DNA of 64,000 bases from Rugosimonospora acidiphila (lineage in GTDB: Bacteria; Actinomycetota; Actinomycetes; Mycobacteriales; Micromonosporaceae), in contig NZ_BAABJQ010000028.1 in the NCBI RefSeq assembly GCF_039543385.1, forward strand, positions 49,731-113,730. The letters run 5' to 3'. Below are positions 28,074-35,872 of this stretch, piece after piece (the first letter of the stretch is position 1; each line of letters starts with the position of its first letter). Under the pieces are notes generated by a model. That model had not been told where the DNA came from. It did not search any database and saw nothing but the letters and a program-made list of their open reading frames with translations. A program made the translations under genes and the position numbers.

Positions 28074-28822
28074 GAAGTGTCCCAACGCACATCCGTGGCC
28101 GAAGATTCCACCCCGAGGTACTCCAATTGCGCCCGGACCGACCACTGGGCGTACGGCCACAGGGATCGGTCCACGTCGGCGTAGACGCTCTCGACGACCT
28201 CCCGAACGGTGGTCGCGCCCGCCTCCACCGCCCGCCTGACCTGCTCCAACCGCTGCCTGCGGTGCTCCAGGTAATACCGCGCCGCCCCGGCGCAGTCGGT
28301 CAGGGCGGGCCCGTGGCCGGGCAGCACCGGGATGGCACCGAGCCCTTCGAGCAGTTCCAGGCTGCGCAGGTAGTCGCCCAGGTTGCCGTCCGGATGGGCC
28401 ACCACGGTGGTACCCCGGCCGAGGATCGTGTCCCCGGTCAGCACCGCGCGCTGATCGTCCAGATCAACCAGAAAGCACGCGGAATCACCGGTGTGCCCGG
28501 GCGTCCCGATCCGTCGCACGCCCGGCGACTCGTCCATGACCGCGGCGCCGGTCAGCTCGATCAGCCGGTCCAGCCCCGCCACGTGGTCGGCGTGACCGTG
28601 GGTCAGCAGGATGCCGGCGACCGGGCCGTGCTCCGCCAGCGAGCGCAGGTGCCCCTCGTCGAGCGGGCCCGGGTCGACGACCACGCACGAACTCACTCCG
28701 GCCGGCCGGATTACCCAGGTGTTGGTGCCCTCGAGGGTCATCGGGCCCGGGTTGGGTGCGCGGACCAGCGTCGCCCAGGTAGGGAGCTGGTCCGCCACCC
28801 CGACCACGGGTTCGCCTGCCAT
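28070..28822 (-). CDS. metallo-beta-lactamase fold hydrolase
   Basis: The 250-aa protein has the dinuclear-zinc motif THGHADHVAG, a downstream GTPGHTGDSACF (third His), LTGDTILG (bridging Asp) and LPGHGPAL. It resembles actinobacterial homologues of LACTB2/Rv3677-type hydrolases, possibly nuclease- or thioesterase-like; the substrate is unknown. ATG at 28822 gives MAGEPVVGVADQLP; earlier in-frame codons are Arg/Ser-rich spacer. In mycobacteria this gene lies next to crp on one side and ridA on the other. Here the ridA side is kept, but the crp side is replaced by the coupled adenylyl cyclase gene. Confidence 0.88.
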   Translation of the reverse strand: MAGEPVVGVADQLPTWATLVRAPNPGPMTLEGTNTWVIRPAGVSSCVVVDPGPLDEGHLRSLAEHGPVAGILLTHGHADHVAGLDRLIELTGAAVMDESPGVRRIGTPGHTGDSACFLVDLDDQRAVLTGDTILGRGTTVVAHPDGNLGDYLRSLELLEGLGAIPVLPGHGPALTDCAGAARYYLEHRRQRLEQVRRAVEAGATTVREVVESVYADVDRSLWPYAQWSVRAQLEYLGVESSATDVRWDTS

Positions 28823-28865
28823 GGCTGTGATGGTACGGCGCCGTGCGACTCGCGCGAGCGGGCCT

Positions 28866-29321
28866 TCAGGCGACCTCGACGATCGCCTCGACCTCGACCG
28901 GCGCGTTGAGCGGCAGCTCGGCCACGCCGATGGCGCTGCGGGCGTGGTGGCCCGCCTCGCCGAAGACGGCACCGAACAGCTCGGACGCCCCGTTGATCAC
29001 CTGGGGCTGCCCGACGAAGCCCTCGGCCGACGCGACAAACCCGACAACCTTGACCACCTTGACCACATTCTCCAGGCCGACCAGGGCGTCGACTGCGGCC
29101 AGCACGTTGAGCGCGCATCGCTGCGCCAGGTCCTTGGCCTGCTCCGGGGAGACCCCGGCACCGACCTTGCCGGTCGCCAGCAGCTTCCCACTCACGGACG
29201 GGAGCTGGCCCGAGACGTAGACGTGCTTGCCCGTCTGCACCGCCGGCACGTACGCCGCGGCCGGCGGGGCCACCGACGGCAGTTCGAGACCGAGTTCGGC
29301 GATCTTCGCGTACGGGTCCAC
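28866..29321 (-). CDS. RidA/YjgF-family protein
   Basis: 151-aa member of the Rid family, whose archetype hydrolyses reactive enamines/imines formed by PLP enzymes. Visible segments include GKHVYVSGQLPSV, LNVLAAVDALVGLENVVKVVKVVGFVAS and ARSAIGVAELPLNAPVEVEAIVEV. The Arg in the HARSAIGV segment corresponds to the usual substrate-binding Arg. It starts with GTG at 29321, which overlaps nothing but directly abuts the stop of the upstream DUF4177 gene (TGA at 29322-29324). The pair is therefore translationally coupled. Confidence 0.9.
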   Translation of the reverse strand: MDPYAKIAELGLELPSVAPPAAAYVPAVQTGKHVYVSGQLPSVSGKLLATGKVGAGVSPEQAKDLAQRCALNVLAAVDALVGLENVVKVVKVVGFVASAEGFVGQPQVINGASELFGAVFGEAGHHARSAIGVAELPLNAPVEVEAIVEVA

Positions 29322-29480
29322 TCAGGCCTCCTTCGGCCGCTTCAGGTAGGCCACCAACTGCTCCGGGTTCGGGCCCGGCACCACGGAAACCAACTCCCAG
29401 CCGTCGGCGCCCCAGTTGTCGAGGATCTGCTTGGTGGCGTGTACCAGCAACGGTACGGTCGCGTACTCCCATTTCTGCAT
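29322..29480 (-). CDS. DUF4177 small protein
   Basis: 52 aa, starting ATG at 29480 with MQKWEYATVPLLVHATKQI and containing NWGADGWELVSVVPGPN, the classic DUF4177 pattern (W-E-Y at the start, GxxGWELV in the middle). Function unknown. The same small gene lies between ridA and the first ArsA-like gene in mycobacteria. It ends at the RidA start codon and diverges from arsA1 across 170 bp. Confidence 0.9.
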   Translation of the reverse strand: MQKWEYATVPLLVHATKQILDNWGADGWELVSVVPGPNPEQLVAYLKRPKEA

Positions 29481-29650
29481 GGAGTCATCTTGCAGCAGCC
29501 ACGGCCCGGAACGGAGCCTGGCACCCGGGTGCCGGACTCCAGCCCCGGGCCGATCGCCTCACCCGTTCGCGGGCGTCCCGCTATGCGGGATCCAACAGAC
29601 CGGGCGATGCCCGGCCAACCAGACACCCTCGCGAGGGTACCGTCGGCAGT

Positions 29651-30664
29651 GTGCGATCAGGCCATCCCGATGACTCCATCGAAGCGACCTCGCTGAGGAC
29701 CCGGTCCTGGCCTGCCCGGCTGCACGTGGTCACCGGCAAGGGGGGCACCGGCAAGACCACCGTGGCCGCGGCGCTCGCCCTCGCGCTGTCCGGCAGCGGT
29801 CTGCGCACCCTGCTCGTCGAGGTCGAGGGGCGGCAGGGCATCGCCCAGCTGTTCGACACCCCGCCGCTGCCGTACGCCGAGCGCCGGATCGCCACCACCG
29901 AGGACGGCGGGGAGGTCCGGGCGCTGGCCGTCGACCCGGAAGAGGCGCTCCTGGAGTACCTCGACATGTTCTACCGGCTGGGCATGGCCGGCCGGGCGCT
30001 GCGGAAGCTGGGCGCCATCGACTTCGCCACCACCATCGCACCGGGCCTGCGGGACATCCTGCTGACCGGAAAGGTCAAGGAGGCCACCACCCGGACCGAG
30101 AGCGGTCGGCGGGTGTACGAGGCGGTGGTCCTGGACGCCCCGCCCACCGGTCGGATCGGCCGGTTCCTCAACGTCACCGCCGAGGCGGCCCGGCTGGCCC
30201 GGGTAGGGCCGATCAAGAACCAGAGCGAGGGGGTCGCGGCCATCCTGCGCTCCCCGATGACCGCCGTGCACGTGGTCACATTGCTGGAGGAGATGCCGGT
30301 ACAGGAGACGGCGGACGCGATCGCCGAGCTGAGCGCCTTGAAGATCACCGTCGGTAACGTGATCATCAACGGCAGCCAGCCGCCCCTGCTGACCGAGGGC
30401 AAGGTGACCCAGGCCGAGCTGAAGCGGGGACTGGTCGCCGCCGGCCTGCCGGCGGATCGGGAGACGGTCGCCGGCCTGCGTAAGGAGGCCGAGGCGCACT
30501 TGACCCGCCGGGCGATCGAGCAGGGCCTGCGCGACGACCTCAGGGCGCTGGGCCGGCCGGTGATCGAACTGCCGTCGCTGGCCGGGGGCGTCGACCTGGC
30601 CGGCCTGACCACTCTCGCCGACACCTTGCGGCAACGCGCGCCCGTCGCGGATACGCTCGGCTAA
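29651..30664 (+). CDS. ArsA/Get3-family ATPase, first of a pair
   Basis: The 337-aa protein has the deviant P-loop GKGGTGKTT near residue 30, a switch-like region VVLDAPPTGRIGRFL and a helical middle segment, like the actinobacterial ArsA-like pair (Rv3679/Rv3680 in M. tuberculosis, reported as an anion-transporting ATPase-like complex). No arsenite-binding Cys cluster is seen, so arsenic transport is not supported. GTG at 29651. Its stop TAA is 2 nt before the first copy of the 65-bp repeat that separates it from its partner gene. Confidence 0.9.
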   Translation: MRSGHPDDSIEATSLRTRSWPARLHVVTGKGGTGKTTVAAALALALSGSGLRTLLVEVEGRQGIAQLFDTPPLPYAERRIATTEDGGEVRALAVDPEEALLEYLDMFYRLGMAGRALRKLGAIDFATTIAPGLRDILLTGKVKEATTRTESGRRVYEAVVLDAPPTGRIGRFLNVTAEAARLARVGPIKNQSEGVAAILRSPMTAVHVVTLLEEMPVQETADAIAELSALKITVGNVIINGSQPPLLTEGKVTQAELKRGLVAAGLPADRETVAGLRKEAEAHLTRRAIEQGLRDDLRALGRPVIELPSLAGGVDLAGLTTLADTLRQRAPVADTLG

Positions 30665-30666
30665 AC

Positions 30667-30726
30667 GTGGCCGTCAGCGGCGGCGAGGAACGAGGCGCCG
30701 CGGTCAAACGGCCACTGGGTCAGTAG
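30667..30726 (+). CDS. possible 19-codon mini-ORF, repeat copy 1
   Basis: Begins GTG 2 nt after the arsA1 stop and ends TAG at 30724-30726, encoding MAVSGGEERGAAVKRPLGQ. An identical mini-ORF occupies 30732-30791. In the third repeat the deletion removes the stop, and the frame continues out of phase over the start of the second ArsA gene. Translation is unproven; if it occurs, these would be upstream ORFs controlling or coupling the downstream gene. Confidence 0.3.
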   Translation: MAVSGGEERGAAVKRPLGQ

Positions 30727-30863
30727 GAAGAGTGGCCGTCAGCGGCGGCGAGGAACGAGGCGCCGCGGTCAAACGGCCACTGGGTCAGTAGGAAGAGTGG
30801 CCGTCAGCGGCGGCGAGGAACGAGGCGCCGCGGTCAAACGGGTGGAAGAGTGGCCGTCAGCGG
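30667..30863 (+). repeat. 65-bp tandem repeat array between the two ArsA genes
   Basis: Copies begin at 30667, 30732 and 30797 with an exact 65-bp period. The third copy lacks its last ~15 bp, and a fourth fragment (14 bp) begins at 30850. Each full unit starts GTGGCCGT and has ACGGCCAC 41 nt later, so it can fold into a stem with an inner GCGGCG/CGCCGC stem. Each full unit also encodes MAVSGGEERGAAVKRPLGQ and a TAG stop, followed by GGAAGA before the next GTG. The array therefore combines a hairpin, a mini-ORF and a ribosome-site-like stretch in every unit. Confidence 0.95.
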
Positions 30864-30870
30864 AGGGACA

Positions 30871-32019
30871 GTGCCGGAAGATCAGCAGCAGCCCGCGCGG
30901 CTGGATGTGGACGCGATCCTCGCCGATCCCGGCACCCGGATCGTGGTCTGCTGCGGTTCCGGCGGAGTTGGCAAGACCACCACTGCCGCCGCGCTGGCGC
31001 TGCGGGCCGCCGAGGTGCACGGTCGCCGTACCGTCGTGTTGACCATCGACCCGGCCCGCCGGTTGGCCCAGGCGCTCGGCCTGTCCGCCCTGGACAATAA
31101 CCCCAAGCAGGTCAAATTGGACGGCAGCGCCGAGGCCGGCGGCGAGCTGCACGCCATGATGCTGGACATGAAGCGCACCTTCGACGAGGTGGTGCTCACC
31201 CACACCGACCCCAAGCGGGCCGAGGAAATCTTCGCCAACCCCTTCTACCAGGCCATGAGCTCCACGTTCTCGGGAACGCAGGAGTACATGGCGATGGAGA
31301 AGCTGGGCCAGCTGCGCAGCCGGGACGACTGGGACCTGATAGTGGTCGACACCCCGCCGTCGCGCTCCGCGCTGGACTTCCTCGACGCGCCACAGCGCCT
31401 GGCGCGGTTCCTCGACGGACGGATGCTCCGGCTGCTGATGGCGCCCGCGCGGGCCGGCGGGCGCAGCATGTTCAACCTGGTGACCGCGTCGTTCGGGGTG
31501 TTCTCGCGAGCCGTCCAGAAGATCCTGGGAGCACAGCTTCTGACTGATTTGTCGGGGTTCGTCGCAGCGCTGGACAGCACCTTCGGCGGGTTCCGGGAAC
31601 GCGCCGAGCAGACCTACCGGATCCTGCAGAACCGGGAGACCGCGTTCCTGGTGGTCGCCGCGCCCGAACCGGATGCCATCCGGGAGGCCGGATACTTCGC
31701 CGGGCGGCTGGCCGAGCAGCAGATGCCGCTGCACGGGCTGATCCTCAACCGGGTGCACGCGAACGCCGCGCCGGAACTGTCAGCGCAGCGCAGCCTGGCG
31801 GCAGCGGCCGACCTGGACCTCGACGGGAGCAGCCCGACCACCGCGGACGCCCTGCGGATCCACGCGGCACTGGCCGAGCAGGTGGTGCGGGAGGCGGAGG
31901 TGGCGGCGCGGTTCACCGCCAGGCACCCCGGGGTTCCGGTGGTACCGGTCGCCGCACAGCCCGCCGATGTCCATGACCTCGACGGGCTGCGCGCTATCGG
32001 TACTTCGCTAGCTGGCTGA
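30871..32019 (+). CDS. ArsA/Get3-family ATPase, second of a pair
   Basis: The 382-aa protein has a P-loop CGSGGVGKTTTAAALALRAAE (residues ~27-47), the A-loop-like LTIDPARRLAQALG, and VVDTPPSRSALDFLDAPQRL. It is the partner of the preceding ATPase, close to Rv3680-type proteins. I chose GTG at 30871, which follows GGAGGG by 3 nt. The in-frame GTG at 30850 lies inside the last repeat fragment with only 1 nt after GGAAG. The 3' end overlaps the convergent whiB gene by 12 bp. Confidence 0.88.
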   Translation: MPEDQQQPARLDVDAILADPGTRIVVCCGSGGVGKTTTAAALALRAAEVHGRRTVVLTIDPARRLAQALGLSALDNNPKQVKLDGSAEAGGELHAMMLDMKRTFDEVVLTHTDPKRAEEIFANPFYQAMSSTFSGTQEYMAMEKLGQLRSRDDWDLIVVDTPPSRSALDFLDAPQRLARFLDGRMLRLLMAPARAGGRSMFNLVTASFGVFSRAVQKILGAQLLTDLSGFVAALDSTFGGFRERAEQTYRILQNRETAFLVVAAPEPDAIREAGYFAGRLAEQQMPLHGLILNRVHANAAPELSAQRSLAAAADLDLDGSSPTTADALRIHAALAEQVVREAEVAARFTARHPGVPVVPVAAQPADVHDLDGLRAIGTSLAG

Positions 32020-32307
32020 CACGAGTTCCTTGTCACGGTCCTTGCTGAGCGCGGCCTCGAACATCTTCCGCCAGCTGGCGACCTGAGGGTGCCTGCGCAG
32101 CAGCGCGCGGCGCTCCCGCTCGGTCATGCCACCCCACACTCCGAACTCGATGCGGTTGTCGAGTGCGTCTGCGAGGCACTCGTACCGCACCGGGCAGCTG
32201 CGGCAGATGCGCTTGGCCACGTTCTGCTCGGCCCCCTGAACGAACAGGGCATCCGGATTTCCATTCCGGCACGCCGCCAGGCTTGGCCAGTCAGCACTCA
32301 TCCCCAT
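32008..32307 (-). CDS. WhiB-family iron-sulfur transcriptional regulator, WhiB4-like
   Basis: 99 aa with four conserved Cys (Cys13, 35, 38 and 44; the last three in CRSCPVRYEC) for a [4Fe-4S] cluster, the GVWGG turn and a basic C-terminal segment (ERERRALLRRH). Position between the second ArsA gene and ponA2 matches WhiB4 in mycobacteria, a redox-sensing regulator; orthology is inferred from that context. ATG at 32307 has GGGGGGA upstream. It converges on the ArsA gene and diverges from ponA2 over a 428-bp regulatory region. Confidence 0.93.
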   Translation of the reverse strand: MGMSADWPSLAACRNGNPDALFVQGAEQNVAKRICRSCPVRYECLADALDNRIEFGVWGGMTERERRALLRRHPQVASWRKMFEAALSKDRDKELVSAS

Positions 32308-32524
32308 CTGTGCACGTCCCCCCTTGTGCTCCCCCCGATCCGCCGGTCGTCCCCGTCCGCACTCCCCTGGCTCACCGCGGTGTTCCCCGAGACACCGAGC
32401 GACGAACCTGGTCCGGAGGCGCGAAGGGCGTCAACCCAGGCGGCAGCGCCCTCAACCCCGAGGGCACCGTTCTTGCGTTGCCGAATCATCATGCTCCGTA
32501 GTCACACGATTACGCAACGTCGTC

Positions 32525-32537
32525 GGCGAAATTCGCC
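32525..32537. promoter_or_regulatory. inverted repeat GGCGAA-A-TTCGCC upstream of ponA2
   Basis: Perfect 6-bp arms around one base, about 200 bp from each flanking start. The compact symmetric form suits a repressor or WhiB-partner site; no known consensus is claimed. Confidence 0.35.
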
Positions 32538-32573
32538 AACCGGGACACAGGCCCCCATAGCCCATGCGTCTAA

Positions 32574-32585
32574 CTATCTTGATAG
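32574..32585. promoter_or_regulatory. inverted repeat CTATC-TT-GATAG overlapping a candidate -35 element
   Basis: Perfect 5-bp arms separated by TT. The right half overlaps TTGATA, the candidate -35 box for ponA2, so a bound regulator would compete with RNA polymerase. This is a reading of sequence form only. Confidence 0.4.
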
Positions 32586-32735
32586 CGGTGCTTCCACGTG
32601 CCATACCCGGGAACTGTCCCCATCCACCCACCCGTAGGTGGACAATCTCCCTAGCGACAGCGGAAGGAGCAACCGGACACCCAGGTTCGCGCGTTTAGCA
32701 CAACGAGGCCGCCTCCGGTAGGACGCGGGCCAAAG

Positions 32736-35225
32736 ATGTCGTTCGCGTACCCTGAGACGGTGAACCGGATGCGTAAGCGTGATCGCAACCCGTTGTCCAA
32801 TGCCACGGCCCTTCTTGTATGCGGCCTTCTAGCAGGGGTTGTGGTCGCAGCCGCGGCCTTTCCCGCAGTGGCGATGTCGGGACTCGCCGCGAAGGCTGGC
32901 GCTGACGGCTTCGACGGTCTCCCGAGTCAGCTGACGGTGGCCCAGTCGCCACAAGATAGCTATCTATTTGCATCCGATCACAAAACGCTCATAGCGGCTT
33001 TCTACGACGAAAACCGACGAGACGTAACTGCCTCGCAAATTAACCCGTTGATGCTCCAGGCCATGGTCTCCGCCGAGGACATGCGCTTCTACCAGCACCA
33101 CGGGGTGGACATCAAGGGCGTGGCCCGGGCCCTGGTCATCGACCAGAAGTCCGGCGCGACCGAGCAGGGCGCGTCCACGCTGACCATGCAGTACGTCCGG
33201 CAGGCAATCGAGTACTCCGCCTCCACGCCGCAGGAGGTCGTCGACGCCACCTCCGACACGCCCGGCCGCAAGGTCCGCGAGATGAAGATCGCCTTGTCGC
33301 TGGAGAAGAAGCTCACCAAGCAGCAGATCCTGGTGAACTACCTCAACATCGCGCCGTTCGGCGAGAACGCCTACGGCATCTACGCGGCCTCCGAGGTCTA
33401 CTTCAACGAGACCCCGGACAAGCTCAACCTCGCGCAGGCATCCCTGCTGGCCGGCCTGGTCAAGGCCCCCAGCGCGTTCGACCCGGCCACGCCGAGCGGC
33501 CTGAAGCAGGCGATGGAGCGGCGCAACAACTACGTGCTGCCGAACATGGTGCAGATGCACTACATCACCCAGAAGCAGGCCGACGACGCCAAGAAGATCC
33601 AGCCGAAGATCTACGACAAGTCGACGCCCAACGGCTGCACCAGCGTGGTCAACCCCCAGTGGGGCTTCTTCTGTGACTACTTCTACCGCTGGTGGCTGCA
33701 GCAGCCGGCGTTCGGCGCCTCCCAGTACGAGCGCGAGGAGCGGCTGGAGACCGGCGGGTACACGATCTACGCCTCCTTGGACGTCAACGCCCAGGCCGAG
33801 GCCGAGAGCACCGTCAACAAGGAAGCCAAGGGCCTCAAGGACTCGGACGCGTTGATGGTCGCCGGGGTGGAGCCGGGGACCGGCCATATCGAAGTGATGG
33901 CGGTCAACCGGAACTACAGCAACGATCAGAGCCACAACGGGCTGAGTACCGATTCGACCAAACGCCGCCTGGGGCAGGTGGGTAACTATCCGAACACCAC
34001 GTTGCCGCTGCTCGGCGCGCCCGACGCGGCCGGCGGATACCAGTTCGGTTCGACGTTCAAGATGTTCACGATGCTCACCGCGCTGCAGGAGGGCATTCCA
34101 CTATCGAAAACAATAGATACGACGTATCGGTATAAATCGGACTACATCATCGATCCGAGCAGCGATGCGGCCTGCACGGGCACCCACTTCTACTGCCCAA
34201 CCAACGACTCGCAGAGTGAGCAGGGCGACTTCAACATGTGGACCGGCTTCGGCCGCTCCATCAACACCTACTTCGTGCCGCTGGAACAGCAGGTGGGCGC
34301 GCAGAACGTGGTGGCCATGGCGCAGAACCTCGGCATCACGTTCACCGGCAACCCGGACACCCCGGGCACCGACGCCTACTTCGCGACCCACGGCGCCGAC
34401 CAGTGGGGCGCGTTCACCCTCGGGGTAGCGGCGGCCACCCCGATCGAGATGGCCAACGCGTACGCGACGGTGGCGGCCGACGGCAACTACTGCGAAGCGC
34501 TGCCGGTCCTTGAGATCCACGACTTCAGCGGAGCCAAGCTGGACGCCGGCAACCCGCGCTGCAAGCAGGCGGTGCCGCCGGACGTGGCCCGTGCCGCGGC
34601 CGACGCGGCCCGCTGCCCGGTCGGCGACGACGCCTACCTCGGCGAGTGCGGCGGCGACAACACCGCCCAGAGCACCCGGGGCATCGTGCCCAGCAAGTAC
34701 CAGATCGCCGGCAAGACCGGTACCACCGACAACGACCGCACCGCCGCCCTGATAGCGATGACCAAGCAGCTAGCGGTCGCCGGGGTGGTGGCCGACCCGG
34801 ATAACACGGACACTCACGGGTACACACATACTCAGGTGAACTACGTGGTCGGCCACACGCTCGCCGACTACATGAAGGGCAAGACGCCGGTGAACTTCAC
34901 CAAGGAGAGCGACCACACCGCCTTCGGTGAGAAACAGAGCATCCCGAGCGTCAAGTGCAAATCACAGAGCGACGCCACGTCGAAGCTCGAGGCGGCCGGC
35001 TTCGAGGTGCACGTCAGCCCGACCCCGGTCAAGTCCTCGTGCCCCGCGGGCACGGTGGCCAGCACCAGCCCGAGCGGCAGCACCTCCAAGGGCGGCCCGA
35101 TCACCCTGAAGATCAGCAGCGGACCGGACGCCCCCGCCGGACCGCCGAATGCGCCCGACCCGACCAAGACGACCGCCGACTGCACGCCGCGGCCGGGCCT
35201 CATCTGCCCGCCGAACGGCCACTGA
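32736..35225 (+). CDS. ponA2: bifunctional class A penicillin-binding protein with PASTA domain (PonA2-like)
   Basis: Polymerises and cross-links peptidoglycan at the outer membrane face. The 829-aa protein has an N-terminal membrane anchor at residues ~24-46 and a GT51 transglycosylase domain with catalytic Glu114 in SAEDMRFYQHHG. The transpeptidase follows with STFK at 439-442, SIN at 508-510 and KTG at 660-662. A C-terminal PASTA domain occupies about 731-796, and the tail is Pro/Cys-containing. All catalytic motifs are intact. The start is uncertain: ATG 32736, GTG 32760 and ATG 32769 are all in frame before the membrane segment. It shares its upstream region with whiB and is followed by a strong hairpin terminator. 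Confidence 0.95.
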   Translation: MSFAYPETVNRMRKRDRNPLSNATALLVCGLLAGVVVAAAAFPAVAMSGLAAKAGADGFDGLPSQLTVAQSPQDSYLFASDHKTLIAAFYDENRRDVTASQINPLMLQAMVSAEDMRFYQHHGVDIKGVARALVIDQKSGATEQGASTLTMQYVRQAIEYSASTPQEVVDATSDTPGRKVREMKIALSLEKKLTKQQILVNYLNIAPFGENAYGIYAASEVYFNETPDKLNLAQASLLAGLVKAPSAFDPATPSGLKQAMERRNNYVLPNMVQMHYITQKQADDAKKIQPKIYDKSTPNGCTSVVNPQWGFFCDYFYRWWLQQPAFGASQYEREERLETGGYTIYASLDVNAQAEAESTVNKEAKGLKDSDALMVAGVEPGTGHIEVMAVNRNYSNDQSHNGLSTDSTKRRLGQVGNYPNTTLPLLGAPDAAGGYQFGSTFKMFTMLTALQEGIPLSKTIDTTYRYKSDYIIDPSSDAACTGTHFYCPTNDSQSEQGDFNMWTGFGRSINTYFVPLEQQVGAQNVVAMAQNLGITFTGNPDTPGTDAYFATHGADQWGAFTLGVAAATPIEMANAYATVAADGNYCEALPVLEIHDFSGAKLDAGNPRCKQAVPPDVARAAADAARCPVGDDAYLGECGGDNTAQSTRGIVPSKYQIAGKTGTTDNDRTAALIAMTKQLAVAGVVADPDNTDTHGYTHTQVNYVVGHTLADYMKGKTPVNFTKESDHTAFGEKQSIPSVKCKSQSDATSKLEAAGFEVHVSPTPVKSSCPAGTVASTSPSGSTSKGGPITLKISSGPDAPAGPPNAPDPTKTTADCTPRPGLICPPNGH

Positions 35226-35244
35226 TCCACGGCTAGTCACGCAA

Positions 35245-35274
35245 AGCGGGGCCGCCCACCCGGGCGGCCCCGCT
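35245..35274. terminator. terminator hairpin after ponA2
   Basis: A 13-bp perfect stem (AGCGGGGCCGCCC / GGGCGGCCCCGCT) with loop ACCC, 20 bp after the ponA2 stop, preceded by AA and followed shortly by GTTT. It also faces the convergent yqeY gene. Confidence 0.85.
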
Positions 35275-35391
35275 CGCGTTTCCGGGGCCGGGTCGCCTCT
35301 CTGGCGGCGCCCCGGCCGGCGTGTCACCTATGAAGGAGTCCGTCGCGGCCGCCGGGTCCCAACGGGCCCGCGCGACCGCCGGTCGTGCGCC

Positions 35392-35847
35392 TCAGAGGCC
35401 CAACTGGCGGCGGACCTCCGCGGCCACCCGCCCACCCTCCGCCCGGCCCGCCACGGCCGCCTGGGCCGCCTTCATCGCCTGGCCCATCGCGCCCCGGCCA
35501 CTGGTGTCCACCCCGCCCAGCGCCCCGGCCACTATCCCGGCAAGATCCTCATCGGACAGCTGGGTCGGCAGGTAACCGGCCAGTACGCCCTCCTCGGCCC
35601 GCTCCCGCTCGGCCTGCTCTGGCCGGCCGGCGTCGGCGAAGGCGGTCGCCGCCTCGCGCCGCTTCTTCGCCTCCCGGGTCAGCACCGCCTGAACCTCGTC
35701 CTCGGCGAGTTCCCGGGCCTGGTCGCCGGCGACCTCCGCGTTACGCACGGCAGTCAGCGCCATGCGTAGCGTCGAGGTGACCAGTTCGTCCCGAGACTTC
35801 ATCGCGCTGTGCAGGTCAGTTTCCAGGCGGTCCTTGAGCGTACTCAT
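35392..35847 (-). CDS. GatB/YqeY domain-containing protein
   Basis: 151-aa protein of the YqeY family, related to the tRNA-binding tail of the GatB amidotransferase subunit; exact function unknown. It begins MSTLKDRLETDLHSAMKSRDELVTSTLRM and contains GYLPTQLSDEDLAGIV, both typical. ATG at 35847; codons upstream overlap the start of the divergent metallophosphoesterase gene (25 bp between the two starts). Confidence 0.92.
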   Translation of the reverse strand: MSTLKDRLETDLHSAMKSRDELVTSTLRMALTAVRNAEVAGDQARELAEDEVQAVLTREAKKRREAATAFADAGRPEQAERERAEEGVLAGYLPTQLSDEDLAGIVAGALGGVDTSGRGAMGQAMKAAQAAVAGRAEGGRVAAEVRRQLGL

Positions 35848-35872
35848 GAACCACGAAACTACCCTTACCAGC

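Larger units (their letters stand above)
32308..32735. other. 428-bp divergent regulatory region, whiB / ponA2
   Basis: No gene is supported here. It holds two inverted repeats (annotated separately) and a possible sigma-70-type promoter facing ponA2: TTGATA at 32579-32584, 17 bp, then CATACC at 32602-32607. The A/T content is higher than in the flanks between 32500 and 32620. Confidence 0.5.

Noticed and set aside
30667..30842. CRISPR-like appearance of the regular 65-bp repeats
   Set aside because: The whole unit repeats with no variable spacers, and no cas genes are nearby.
30797..31042. 81-aa plus-strand frame starting in the third repeat
   Set aside because: It runs out of frame over the well-supported ArsA ATPase; treated only as an extension of the repeat mini-ORF.
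29651..32019. Arsenical resistance operon
   Set aside because: The two ATPases are ArsA-fold, but no arsB, arsC or arsR gene and no metal-binding Cys cluster is present; the neighbourhood matches the Rv3679/Rv3680-type pair instead.
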